Source of the DNA: Dioscorea cayenensis subsp. rotundata
Taxonomy: Eukaryota; Streptophyta; Magnoliopsida; Dioscoreales; Dioscoreaceae
Length of the DNA stretch: 64,000 bases
Reading direction: 5' to 3'
NCBI RefSeq assembly: GCF_009730915.1
Contig: NC_052477.1
Coordinates: 29,770,420-29,834,419 of the forward strand
The notes under the pieces are model-generated. The model searched no databases. It worked only from the letters and a program-made list of their open reading frames with translations, and was not told where the DNA came from. A program made the translations under genes and the position numbers. Shown in pieces: positions 11,901 to 23,718 of this stretch. Each line of letters starts with the position of its first letter. Positions within the stretch are counted from its first letter, which is position 1.

Positions 11901-14900
11901 AAAAGCATCAAATCCTCATAAAGTATACAATAGGCTAACAATCTTTTAAACTTCCTTTAATAAATCAAAAAAGGAAAATACAGCCTTAATGAAGTGTTCA
12001 CATCAGGTGCAGTGAAGAAAACACTAAGAATCTAGTCAACACCAAAGATTGAACTGTTCTGTTTGGAGGATAATATTAAACAAACTGAATAAACAAATTA
12101 TTTATATAGAATTTCGCATTTTCAATTTTATCACTTAATCAATAATAAAACTCAAAATGAAAAATATAGTAATAAACAAACCGTTAGAACTTCATCAGAG
12201 CCCATTTCATCACCACCATAAATAAATAGTTGCCCTCCTTTATCATTATTTGGTTTACAATTATTGGACCAGTGAAGGATAATGACAGGGAGCCTACGAT
12301 CTCCAGAAGCCAACTGCAGCTTAACAACATCATTAGTTGATATCCCAGCTTGTTGCTCTTTAGTAGAGGACTTTGCAGAAATGTTCCATAACAATATATC
12401 ACCATTTATGTAGCCAACAGCAAGGATGGAACCAGTGTCAGATGCCCAGCAGAGAGAGCATATTTCTCTTTCATGAGCCCCATGCTCAGGTACACTGTCT
12501 TGCTGTTCATCCCCAACTTCAGCTGTAGTACCAACAGTTCCTTTATCTTTCAGTTGCAACTCTGTGTATCCTCTAACAGTAACTACTCGGCACTCAGAAA
12601 CATCCCAAAGAATGATGACCCCATTTTCATATGCAACCAACACCCTGTCAAAGGACAAATTTATCAAGCATGCTCATGAATGCAAACACATCCAGAACTA
12701 CAAAGTACACTTGCCTGCTTCCACGGAGTGAAAGAGATTGAGCATACATATACAAGGATATATGATATGCATCACTCTTAAGTATTTATTCTATAGTGAA
12801 AATGAGATACAACAAGGTAACAAGCAGAAGCAGGAGAACTAGATCTTTCAAAGAATACAGGCAAGGCCCTGAATTCAGCAGTATAGTAGCAGAGAATGAA
12901 CTTTAGCATAAAAGGGCAACAAGTATTTGACAGTCCAAAGTGATTTACAGTATGACCGTCCAAAATTCTAAAGATCTAATTTCCTTCAGAAAAAGAAGGT
13001 ATTAACAGGCCAAACACAAACTACAGCAGATTTTTAAGACGTTAAGGCAGATTGATAACTCTTACATATCTTTTATAAAAGAACTTTGGAGAATTCCAGA
13101 TGTTCAAAAGATATATGATTAAATGTAAATATCTGCTATTCCTTAAACAATGAAAAGCTATACAGGTATTATGCCACTTATACCTAGTCCCAAAAGTATA
13201 TGTTTGCGGTAGAATTCCCACAATCGCTTGCTGACTGGAAAAGGAAATGCCAGCTGCTTCTGTGAACAGATTTACAGATCAATAATAAATATTCGCAATA
13301 ACTTCCAAAATTCCAAACTTAAGAATCATAAGAAAGCTTTAAAGGATTTCTTCGTAAAAACAACAGTCTATAAACATAACAATCCTTCAAAACAGTGTTC
13401 AAGCAATTGCAAAAGTGTGATTTCCCACATGAACGCTTTATGGTAGCTGTCATTTAATCAGTCATGCCAAACCTGAAACTTAATCGGCTACCAAAATGCA
13501 ATGCAATTCTAACTTGATAGTCACAAACAACAAGAGTAGTAAATTGGAAAATAAAACCAATTTATATTCAGGGAAACAACTAAAAGATCCTCATTCACAG
13601 AAAAATAGAAATGAGACCAAAACAAAAATACCATTCAAAGCATCTGATGTGATCTGATATGGTAAGCTCAAAAGTTTTCCTTCTTCAGGATTGTATTTTA
13701 ATACAGAAATCAACCCACTATCATCACCAACGTACCTACACATATCAGCAAAAATATTTGTGGAAATCAGCACTTAAAATCCTCAATCCTCCGCAAGCCA
13801 GATGGCAGCTCATAGGCAATATCTTAATAAATTATTTCAATAGATATGTCATACATCAAGCATGTCCCCTGGATTGTAGAAAAGGCGGTAATGTTGGATT
13901 CCCACTGCAAGCATTCACGCAAGCACCTGCATTCCAAATCCCAAACCTATAGAAGACAATAAGCACTTCAACTTATATATCAATGGCCTTAGATAAACCT
14001 AGAAATTGAGATACTACAAAATGGAGAACTCAACAACCTGAATATCATTCTCATTAGAGACACCCACAAGAAATCCTTGATTGTGTAAGAACTGCATAAG
14101 AAAAATGCATATGGCCATCATTGGTTGTGATATATAGACATCATTAGTAGTGGCATATAGACATGATTAGGTCAGACATATGGACATCATTGGTTGTGAT
14201 AGAAAACAAAACTTAGCCCAAAGATTATCAGATACAAAGTTTTCTCTAGGAACCATAAGAGAAACATGCAACTGCTTAAATCAATAAAATTGAACGTTTT
14301 CCCATTACAATAAAGTCATGTTCACAAAGGCCACTTGTACCACCATGACTCGATTAATCTTCAATAGCAGAAGCAAATAGTTCCAACATCTCAATTCAAC
14401 CTCCACAAGTTGCAATTAGATGACGCTTCACAACATCCACAATGCATCATTTTAGTGAGAAAATCAAATGTGCAGGAAATGCATGGAACATATAGTATCA
14501 CAAATATGTGTATACAATTTCATGCACAAATGTCTGCCACATGATGTGAGAGAATTTACCCAGATGGTACTTGTAAAGTAACATGCATAGACATTCATCA
14601 ATGTATACAGTAAACTTTAATGTATAAAGTATGAAAGGTGTCCAAAGGAACTTCCAGATGACTTAAAACTTATGCCACAAAGGTTTCTAACATACAAACC
14701 TCCAAATTTTTGAAGGGCAACTTTTTGGGGGATATAAGAAGGCCCTCAATATTATCACCTCCAATTATTTTGATCCTGCCATCCCTGCCACCAATCATCA
14801 ATCCAATGAACACTCTGGACAATAAAAAGCCATATATGTGGCATAACCATGCCCATGACTTAAACTTGCAAAGTACACATCCAAAGAGTAATACTAGCAT

Positions 14901-15486
14901 AGACATAGTGGGGCCTTGTGAACCCTTTCATAATAATCAAGCAAACCATATTAAAGAGGAGTGAAATAAGTGCTTGAAAAGGAAGCATTGCTGTTTTCTA
15001 TTTGATCAAAGTTCTTATTTCGTCACTAAGATTCATTTTTCCACTTTCACATCGCATAAACAAACACAAGAAGTGTGCTTTTATCAAGAGAAAATAGAGA
15101 AAAAAGGAATTTTAAAAAAAAATTCACCAATACATTCTCCATTACTTGCTTATCCGTCTCATTTTCTCCTTAAAATCTCACTTTCTCTCCCCTCAATCCA
15201 AGAATTGAGAAAAAAGAACAAAAAACCAAAGAAGAACTCACAATGTTCCGATTGCCAAGAGTCTCTGAATGGGATCAAACGCCAAAACCGAAGCCGTATA
15301 AGGGACGCCATAGTGAGCAGCGATTTCCAGGTCCAGGTCCGACAAGATCTTGGAACCACTCTGCGAATCATGCCACGCCGCACAATAAGATCCAAAAATT
15401 CTCCAAACAAAGAGAGGAGGCAATCAAATTACCAGATGAGTGACTACCTGCGAAGCGGACTTCTGAAAAAGGCGTTTGGCGAACAT
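5951..15486 (-). CDS. Tomosyn-like WD40/R-SNARE protein (lethal giant larvae family)
   Basis: Tomosyns bind syntaxin-type SNAREs through a C-terminal R-SNARE motif and restrain vesicle fusion. Twenty-four exons join in phase to about 1103 residues, the plant family length: 15486-15448, 15360-15242, 14784-14700, 14091-14038, 13946-13855, 13735-13632, 13259-13184, 12644-12182, 11583-11254, 11141-10935, 10848-10750, 10643-10571, 9531-9404, 9266-8972, 8873-8662, 8587-8461, 8058-7941, 7317-7262, 7162-7069, 6992-6803, 6672-6598, 6514-6411, 6295-6233 and 6058-5951. The N-terminus MFAKRLFQK, WD40 strands such as SVLAFDPIQRLLAIGTLDGR and the motif GYQDGSVRIWD are typical. The last two exons encode the SNARE helix, with the central arginine in LSKRTEELQ, and end in KKWWKL. 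Exon 16 lacks one base at 8564-8569, which breaks the frame. Intron 14 begins with GC. Confidence 0.93.
6740..6801. repeat. CA/GA microsatellite abutting a tomosyn splice donor
   Basis: A run of CA dinucleotides passes into CAGA and GA repeats and ends one base from tomosyn exon 20, whose last base is 6803. On the transcribed strand the intron therefore starts GTCTCTCTC, so the 5' splice site lies in a variable CT repeat. Confidence 0.8.
8874..8971 (-). other. GC-AG intron of the tomosyn-like gene
   Basis: Read on the minus strand, exon 14 ends CTAG and the intron begins GCAAGT, the typical strong GC donor. The acceptor is TTTTCAG before exon 15. Only this GC donor leaves the phase needed to open exon 15. 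The GT three bases further in would read straight into a stop codon. Confidence 0.75.
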
Positions 15487-16025
15487 GGCGGCGATCCTAT
15501 CCTCTATGCGCCACCTTCTCCGTCCCTTCCGATGGTTCGTGATGGCGTGAATGCGATGCAAAGCTAGGGTTTGGGAGCGATCGCGATGAAGACGAAAGCA
15601 CGAGCATGCGAGCAATCGCCGGCTCGTTCTCTTCTTTCCTTTCTTGAAGACGAGGTCGAGACGACAGTATCCGAGAAAGCATCGGACGGTGGAGATTTCC
15701 TGATCAGGATTGATCTTGCGCTTATCGGACGGTCATGAGCGCCCCAAGACAAAGTCTTCTCAAGTTTGGAACTTGAAGAATATTATTATAATATAAATTA
15801 CAAAGCTTTGTTTTAGTTTTATTTTACTCTTTGTTTTCATTAACACAAATTGCTGTAAATCCAAGCAGAGAAATGGACTCTCTTTTGTTTTATTTATTGA
15901 TTTATTTATCTATTTAATGAAATAAATACAAGGATTTATAATCTGATTATGAAATAATAATTGAGTTACAGTTTAATTTAATGTAGAGAAAATAAGATTA
16001 CAAAGTACAATAATATGAGTATATT
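15487..16025. other. Short intergenic region: tomosyn 5' leader and SAC 3' end
   Basis: The tomosyn-like start codon is at 15486 and the SAC stop codon at 16028-16026, both on the minus strand. The GC-richer part, 15487-15760, is the likely tomosyn 5' leader and core promoter. The AT-rich part, 15760-16025, is the likely SAC 3' untranslated region. Open frames here have no recognisable product. Confidence 0.5.
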
Positions 16026-19000
16026 TTACAAGAGACCACAAAGACGAGGCCTGGAACAAAACTGTTTTCCATTAGCTTTCACTACAGCCATCACACCAGC
16101 AGTCAAACCAGCCCAAAGTACAGTAGAAAAGAAGTGATGCGCATTCCGGCCGGCTGTCGAAAATTAAATGTTAGAGGACGGGTTCTTCGATCAAATGCGG
16201 AGAAGAGAGGTGTTGATCTTACCTTGATTAAGCGTGAATGTAGTTACTGTAAGGCCTCCGACGATCAGAACTGAGGCTACTGGGAGATACTGCAATGTAT
16301 TTGTCGTCGATTGAATGTCAAAAGGCAATTGTTTTGTGTCAATTAAAAGAGAAGTACGGGCCAGAGTGCTTACTGATAATGATTCGAATCCATTCAACTG
16401 GAACGGAGACGGTGCGTCTTTGTTGATGTTATAATGGCCACTGATGAGATCTAATGCATCCTGAGGAGAAGAAAGATCATTGATTAAACTGAGGATGATG
16501 ATGATAAAATGGTAGAAAACACGTACTTGACGAATTCCATCGTGGAAGTTGTTCAAGTAATATCGAGAAAGAGCACTCATCCCATCCTTGATCAATCCGG
16601 AAAAGGTCTGTCTTCCATATCTGCCGATATCAATCAATTTAATTAGCATAAAATGAGTTTATTCTCAATTTTTGAACCATAGAATGCTGCATTTACCTGA
16701 CTAGGTCCCCCTTTAGAGCATGAGTTCCAGAATACTGCAAGCTTACCTCATCTCCATGTGTGACCCATACTGCCAGACAAACACCAATATAGACATCACA
16801 AGATAATTACAGGGGATAAGTGCAAATTGGAAGTTAGTATAACAACAAGAGATTTTCAGTATTAAAAGTCCTTACATATATTGTAAATTTCAAAATTTTC
16901 GGGATGCATGGAAATGCATTCATTTGAAGAAAAAGCCCCCATTTTTTGCAGTTGTGAATTCAATGATTTCCTTGCCAAATAGCTCTGTCAAAGAATTGCC
17001 ATCAGTCATAATGACATAACAACTAAATAGTCTGAATTTGAATGTAAGATCAAGTATTATGTTGCCAAAAAGTAAACACTCTGATGTAGCAAATCAATTC
17101 ACAAGAGAAGAAAGACAAAGAAGGCATACCTGAGTAACATTAGTACGGTCCAGGCAATCAATGCAATTAGCTCTGACTACTCCACTTTGCTCTTGAAGTA
17201 TTGCTCCTTCGGAGTTGATTAGAAAATATCTGCTCAGCTGGCACAATAATGAATTAAAAAAAGATATTACTTGCAACTATTACAAGTGCATTCCTAGCAA
17301 CCAGAAATGTATACAGAGAGCAAACATGTATAACAGTCATAAAAACAATATTTTGCCTAACTTGATTACCCTTGTTTTTCAACATCTTCGAAGATTTGAT
17401 CATAGAGGAGTTGCAGATTATCAAAGTTGCCCTTGCCACAGAAGTGATGGAAGTCGAAAGAAACATATCTGTAATATAATTGTATCAAAACTAACAGATG
17501 ATAATGGACAATAACTTGGTTCAATGATTAAAACTACAGAACTGATTTAACGAAAGTACGTGGTAAAAAAACCCATAAGATGATTTTCTGGCTCAGACAA
17601 TTCTTCAATTATGATATATATTAATGGAATAGAGATCCTCTTTTCGATAGCGTGATACTAAATACATAAATAAGATAAAATTGACAAATAAGACTTTAAA
17701 CATGACTCGAGAATACCTCACATGTGGAAGTTTATCCATTTCAGCAGCGAAGGCACTGCTTAGCTGGCCTTCATCATCATGCTGCAACAGGCACATACAA
17801 AGTTAAAAAAGGATAAAACGGAGGACATAATACTTCAAAATTAACAACAAGAATTTTCTTCTAGATACCAATAAATGTGTCCTCTCATAAAGGTTAACAC
17901 AACAAAAGGTTTTGCAATTTATCCAAATTGCTCTTTTGCAAATATTTTCGAGTTCATTCTTGCAAGTTTAGTAGCTTCACTAAATATAATACGCCTCCTT
18001 ATGAGTTTAGTAGATTCACTATATATAAATTACACTGCAAGCAAATCCAAATATTTCAGAGCTAGCTCAAAATCAGATGAAATTCCACAACAATTTATAT
18101 TGAATTGAAATGGAAAAGGCTTACTTTATCAGTTAAGTCAACAGCCACTATCTCTCCGTATCTTTGTTCAAGATCATGAAAATGGCGCTCGACAACCTTT
18201 GGCTACAAGCAACAGTTCAGTACATAATACTGAAGCTTCAATTATATTCCTCTGTAAAGAAAGCTAGCAAGGCCAATAAAGCCAATACTCATACCGTCTC
18301 TTCATGGCTTATTATGTTAAGTTGCGGTTTGTAACTCAGGTCTACAATTTGTTCCCAGAGAAGGGGAATAGAACCTCGAACCTAAAACATAGACAAGACA
18401 AGTCAGTCAGAAATATTACAGATTAGAAGGATTAAGGAATTATCTAAGCTTTCGAAGATTTACAGTATCAAAAACATGAAGAGTCCAAGCAAGACAAAAG
18501 TGTTTGGTTTATAATTCTAAGCATCATAACCCATGCTTGCATGCATAATTGTCCAAGATAACGATCAATATTCTAAAATAAAACCTATCTATAAATCATA
18601 AGATTACCATCATATCAGACTTGGTTGCTAATATTAAGTAGCACAACCTACCACTCCTCAATTAAAAAAGTTTCAAACCATTCCTTCAGGACTAACACAA
18701 CCTGGACAAAGCATTGCAAAGGGTGTTTAATCGAAACCAGTAACCAACCCCCGTTGGGAAACAAACTAATGCTTGAATAATCGTTAGAGTTTGATATGAT
18801 CATAGATACAAAAACCGTAAATAAAAGGAAGTTTCATTTAAATAAACACTGCTATTCAAATTTATTAGTTGTTATTGAATTAGCTTTAGTTTGCTTTGAA
18901 TTTTTTTTTTTTTGTTTTGAATTTAGTTAGCAAATCTACTAGGATAAGTTATTATTTGAATTTGGAGTTGTTGTAACTACGGCCCACAATAAGGTCACTC

Positions 19001-21831
19001 GATCAAGTTTGAAGTTTGAGCAATAAAAGCTTTAGCTTTCTCTCGTGAGAATTTCCGTTCCTCTATTCCTCTTAAGCTGGACGTTCTTAACTACTCCTCC
19101 AATATTTTCGGCGTCATTTGTGAGAACTAACCTATATTTCATCTGGCAAATTAATGCTACTAACTCACGAATGAGGCATAATCCTGGTCACCAAAAATGC
19201 CTTATTTCCAATTTGAAATGGTGTGCTATATTGCATATATTGCAATATTGTATCCGGAAATCACCTGTAAAAACGAAGATTTAAAGCCCTCAAACTCCAG
19301 CAGCTGTTCAGTCTCTAGAAAATTAGCCGTGTCGCCTTCAAGATTGGCTCCTCTTCTCCACATTCTGGTACCTGAAAGAATTTAAGTGTATCGCAATGAA
19401 TGAACTCAATTGTAATATAACAGATATAAAATGGTTTGAGTTTATCACATTTGCTATCTTTATTTTAAATAACTCTGCATGAATGGCAGTGATGAACATA
19501 ATTGTACCTAGACGCCGGTTGCATCTTCTGGATAGCAATGTAATTTTAGCAGACAAATTTTTAATGGTGAATTCCGCAATCTGAAAGCGTAGGACTCTGT
19601 TAAGGTAAATGTACAGCATATCCATTCTCTTATAATTAAAACAAAAACTGTGGTGTCCAGACCAATATCAAAAACTCAAATGGCAAGAAAATAAACATGG
19701 ATGAAACCACCACCAGAAGCCATGTAAGATGCAAATGCATACACGAGCAAATGAACACACTAGGCAAGGTGGAAATCTATGGAAATATATGGAAGCCTAT
19801 TAGGCATTCACAGCTTTAGGATATTTCCTTGAATCATGGGGATGATGAAGGAATCAAGCTGCAAGAAGAAAAGGACAAATGTAAATATAAAAAATTGTAT
19901 GATTGATCAGTTTATATGTGAATCCTCCATGAAATCACCTAACCTTGGCTTCAATAAGCTCTTCCAATAAGTTCCGGTTCCACACAAAGCGAGGGTCAGC
20001 CTGATGAAAAAAATAAAAAAGAATTAAATCTGCATCACAAAGTTGCTCTACTAATTCACAAAGTTCCACACAAAACTGTTATTTAAACATATGCATCTAT
20101 AGTACCTGTATTCCCAAAGTTGCTCTACTAATTAACAGATGAATGTTCTCTTCTTCTTTTTTGTGAGAAAAAGATGAATGTTCACTTCTTCATGGATATT
20201 TATTTAGTTATATATTGCAGTGATATTTCTAATTCATTTAGGAACAAATTGGTGAAGTGTGTATATCACATAAAAAATACACTTTGGATTTTGTATGAGA
20301 TTATGAATATCAGGTTACACATAGTATAACAATCAATGACCATTTTTGTGAAACTAATTACAGGCATCAGAAGGCCAAAGCATAAAATTATAAGTATTGG
20401 AAAGATGACAAGGCAATATACCTATTGAATAGGTATGAAAATGTTACCAAGTAAAATTTTAAAAAAAAAATATCTAATTCAAAATAAGAGACTGCACAAG
20501 CCGTCAAAGGCCAACATCCTTTAAATAACCTGTTTCCAAAGAGGCTTGTAAACCCTTTCCTCAGCTAACTTGCATGTCCTTTGTAAACTGGAATAAAAAA
20601 TGTGAAGTTAACAGTAGCATTGCAGATGTAATTTTACAGTAACTATCATGAACTAGAAGCAAATTCCAACAGAAATGTTTCTAAGATGCAAGGATTGAGG
20701 CACTTACTTCAATGTCAGATCCATTTCATAGGAGTAATATAATCCAGTGGTCGATTCAATAGTTCTCAAAAGAGTCATGAAGTAAGCCTCATCCCTCTTC
20801 TGCATAAAACAATCTTTAATGTAAGATTCATTTGCTGATAGAGGATAGATAGAATAAGTAGCTGAGACAACAAACTTCTTGTGAGGTTGAATGCCTTAAG
20901 GCCTCATTGCAGCAAATAAATTTAAGAGACTTCACACGAAAAACAGAGAAACCATGATAAGTGCCCATTTCCTCCCGAGCCGTGATAACAAGCACGTAAA
21001 TTCCTGCATTAAATAAGAGAAATTAGCTCAGTGAGTCCTTCAACCAATACTTACAGAGAAGTAATTTAACAGCAACATTCCAATATTAACACTCTGTTTA
21101 CTGACAAATAAACATTCTTCTATTTAATACACCACATACAACAACAACGTCAATAAGATACCATCCCAGATAGGTATTATCTTCAGAAATAGGATTGATT
21201 CGTTCAAAGGGAAATTAACAAGAGGAAAAAAGCTTCACTTGAAGGAAAGTTCCAAATAAAGAAATCCAGCCAGGAAAACAAATAAACAGACCAAAAAGCA
21301 AAAGAAAAATAAAAAGACAAAACATCAGCGTCAAAGTATCAAACAAAGTCGCAAACTAGCATTTTTATACCATAAATTCAAAGATTAGTCACAAAACCAA
21401 TCATATTTCACCACAATTTCACTGACTGATTAAACACACGAACAAAAAAAACACAACAGATCATCAGATAGGAACTCATACCTGCAAGTAATCGTATAGT
21501 CCCAACCACTCCATAAATAGTCATGACTTTACTAGGATTTGCACAGCTCGAATCCTCTGCCAAAAACAATCGCCACCAAATCGAAACAATCGGGAAAAAA
21601 ATGAAAAACAAAATCATCAAATTGTTGGAATTCAGCAAGAATACCAATAGAGAGGGGGTGCAAGAAGCCATCAGATCGGCCAACGGAGAAGGCGAGGTCG
21701 GGGGACTCGAGATCGGTCGATCTGATGACAAACTTATCAGGGAATTCCAATAGAAGCATCTCCCGGCAACAAGAGCTTCTCTTTCTCACCGGCGCCACTC
21801 CGCTATCGATGCAGAGCTTCTCTTCTTCCAT
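16026..21831 (-). CDS. SAC-domain phosphoinositide phosphatase (SAC6/7/8, RHD4-like)
   Basis: SAC phosphatases of this clade remove phosphate from inositol lipids, mainly PI4P, on the endomembrane face. Twenty exons join without a frame break to about 601 residues: 21831-21645, 21556-21482, 21003-20876, 20799-20708, 20587-20530, 20000-19944, 19858-19825, 19588-19508, 19371-19265, 18381-18295, 18202-18125, 17781-17717, 17468-17370, 17229-17130, 16984-16876, 16769-16697, 16620-16527, 16460-16374, 16289-16223 and 16153-16026. The catalytic CX5R loop reads CIDCLDRT, with Cys about residue 405 and Arg 411. Other family blocks are [30 protein letters not shown] and [13 protein letters not shown]. 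Two hydrophobic C-terminal segments ([15 protein letters not shown] and [16 protein letters not shown]) indicate a membrane anchor, as in SAC6-8. The start at MEEEKL is the methionine giving the usual short leader; one upstream at about 21906 is possible. It is divergent from the GA2-oxidase gene. Confidence 0.94.
18830..19200. repeat. Possible solo LTR fragment inside a SAC intron
   Basis: This part of the 883-base intron between SAC exons 9 and 10 has a T-rich tract, then a GGATAAGTTATTATTTG-like segment and an AATAAAAGCTTT signal followed by CTCTCGTGAG. The layout resembles the end of a copia LTR. I found no clear target-site duplication, so the call is tentative. Confidence 0.3.
19589..19824 (-). 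other. Probable U12-type AT-AC intron in the SAC gene
   Basis: On the minus strand the upstream exon ends CAAGGAA and the intron opens ATATCCTAA, seven of eight bases of the U12 donor consensus. Near the 3' end TTTACCTTAAC matches the U12 branch site, its A about 11 bases before an AC acceptor at 19590-19589. Joining the flanks gives IPMIQGSFQIAEF in frame, which matches the family. No GT-AG choice does this. Confidence 0.82.
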
Positions 21832-23170
21832 TTTGGAGGAGCTTGAGGCGATTGGGAGGTCCTTCGACAAACGATCTCGGAGATCTCGGCGGAGCTGGGA
21901 AGTGGCCATGGAACTACGGGAACTCGTTTTCCGTTTCGCAAACGCAAACAGGAACTTCCGGGAAAATGCTACGTTGTGGATTGGGCCCACGACGATTAAT
22001 GGATTGGGCTCATGCGTGGAATTTTATAGATAAGATCCTTCAAATATTTGAAATTATATATATATATATATATATAGTTTTGACTAGTTTTACTTTTATC
22101 AGTAAACCTCGCCCAATTGGAGTGATTATTAATTTTAAAAATATTAATTAGTAGAAGCTTAAATTGTATAAAGAATATAAAATTTTAATATTTGAAATTA
22201 AAAAAAATATAACAAATTAGGTGTTATCACTTCAATAGAGATTTTACCGAATCTATTTTTTGTTCTTCGAACATTAGTAATAAGCTCTCAATTAATGAGA
22301 AAATATTACTAATAAATCATATCTGCTTTGTTGGGGGCAAATTAAATTTTCTCTGGCATCTCATTTATTAGTTTCCACTTCTAGTAAATTTGTCTGTTTT
22401 TCTCGATATTTTTCTTTTTTTATTTCCTTATATATATTTTTTTAAATCAATGCATTGATAATTACTAAACATGAACAAACTTGTTGCAATTTAAGAACAC
22501 AAATAGTTTATATATTGTTTGAATTGAGTTCTAAAAAAAAATTCAATTTAGTAGAAAATGTTTTTGGAAATAAGTGTTTCTCAAGAGTAAGTTAAGCATT
22601 GTTTTGTATTTTGTATTTAGATTAGCTTTTCTGTAAAAACAAAAATTTTATAAACATAAACAAAAAAAAATTTGTTTTTCAGTTTTTTTATGCTTATATT
22701 TTTTTAAAAAAACTAATGCAAATATTATTTTTTTTTTTAGCTTAAACTTATAAAAAAATTGCTTTTAAGCTTTCTAGAAGCAAATTCAAATAAGGCTTTA
22801 ATTAGACACCTTGTCTCAATAGCTTGAGATGTTATCAGTAGTTACTCCTTTTTTAAAAAAAAGCTAATTAAAAAAAACATAATACACAACCCGAGGCAAT
22901 AATAAACAATCCACACAAGATAAGACACTCACTTGCATACATAGTTTATAACAATAATTTAAAAAAAAATAATAATCATACACGTCAGCACCAATGATAA
23001 AGTAACCACGTGGCAATCATTCATTGGTCACTACGTTCCATAACAACCCTATTCCCCCACTACCTAGACTCTCTCGTTCCCATTCTCCCGCCCATCATCA
23101 TCCCCCTCTCTCTCTCTCTCTCTCTCTCATTCTCCGTCCCTCTCGCCGTCTCCATCCACCGCCGGCGACG
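21832..23170. other. Divergent promoter region between the SAC and GA2-oxidase genes
   Basis: The part next to 21832 is the SAC leader. From 22060 it is AT-rich. About 22495-22800 resembles a degraded copy of the MITE-like element at 39950-40279, with T-rich arms and GCTTTTAAGCTT-like core. A G-box (CCACGTGG) lies near 23007-23014, followed by ATTGGTCA near 23025 and a CT repeat at about 23105-23129 in the GA2-oxidase leader. Much of this region recurs at 32020-32340, 35540-35720 and 36225-36500. Confidence 0.5.
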
Positions 23171-23684
23171 ATGACCTCCCCGCCGGACAACTCCTACCCA
23201 CCCCTCTTCCGCCAGATCCAACCCAATCCGATTCCCAGAACCTCAGAAGACGAGATCAGCCTCCACATCCCCGTCATCGACCTGGAATCCCTAGACGACG
23301 ATGCCCTCGCGGCGGCTTGCAGAGACTATGGCTTGATCCGGCTGGAGAACCATGGGATTCCGTCCGATCTCTCGATGAAACTCCAGAACGAGACGGCGAG
23401 GTTGCTGAGCCTCTCGTTTGAGGAGAAGGAGAGCCGGTTCCATGGCTCTCCGGTGAGTTACTTCTGGGGCACGCCAGCGATGCGAAGCCTTCGGAGCGTG
23501 AACTGGGTCGAAGGTCTTCACATCCCAATGGATCAGCTCCGATCCGACGTTGATTCCTCTTTTTCATCGTTTAGGTACTTCTCTTTTCATTGGCTTGTCT
23601 TCTCTTTGTTTTTTCTCCCTTTTTTTCCATCATCACACTTGCTTTCATGTCAGTCTCTTTTTGCTGTGCTGCGCCTCAACGAGA

Positions 23685-23718
<34 letters not shown>

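Noticed and set aside
15487..15752. Upstream frames as an N-terminal extension of the tomosyn-like protein
   Set aside because: The family starts at MFAKRL. The upstream sequence is low-complexity Ser/Arg and is best read as leader.
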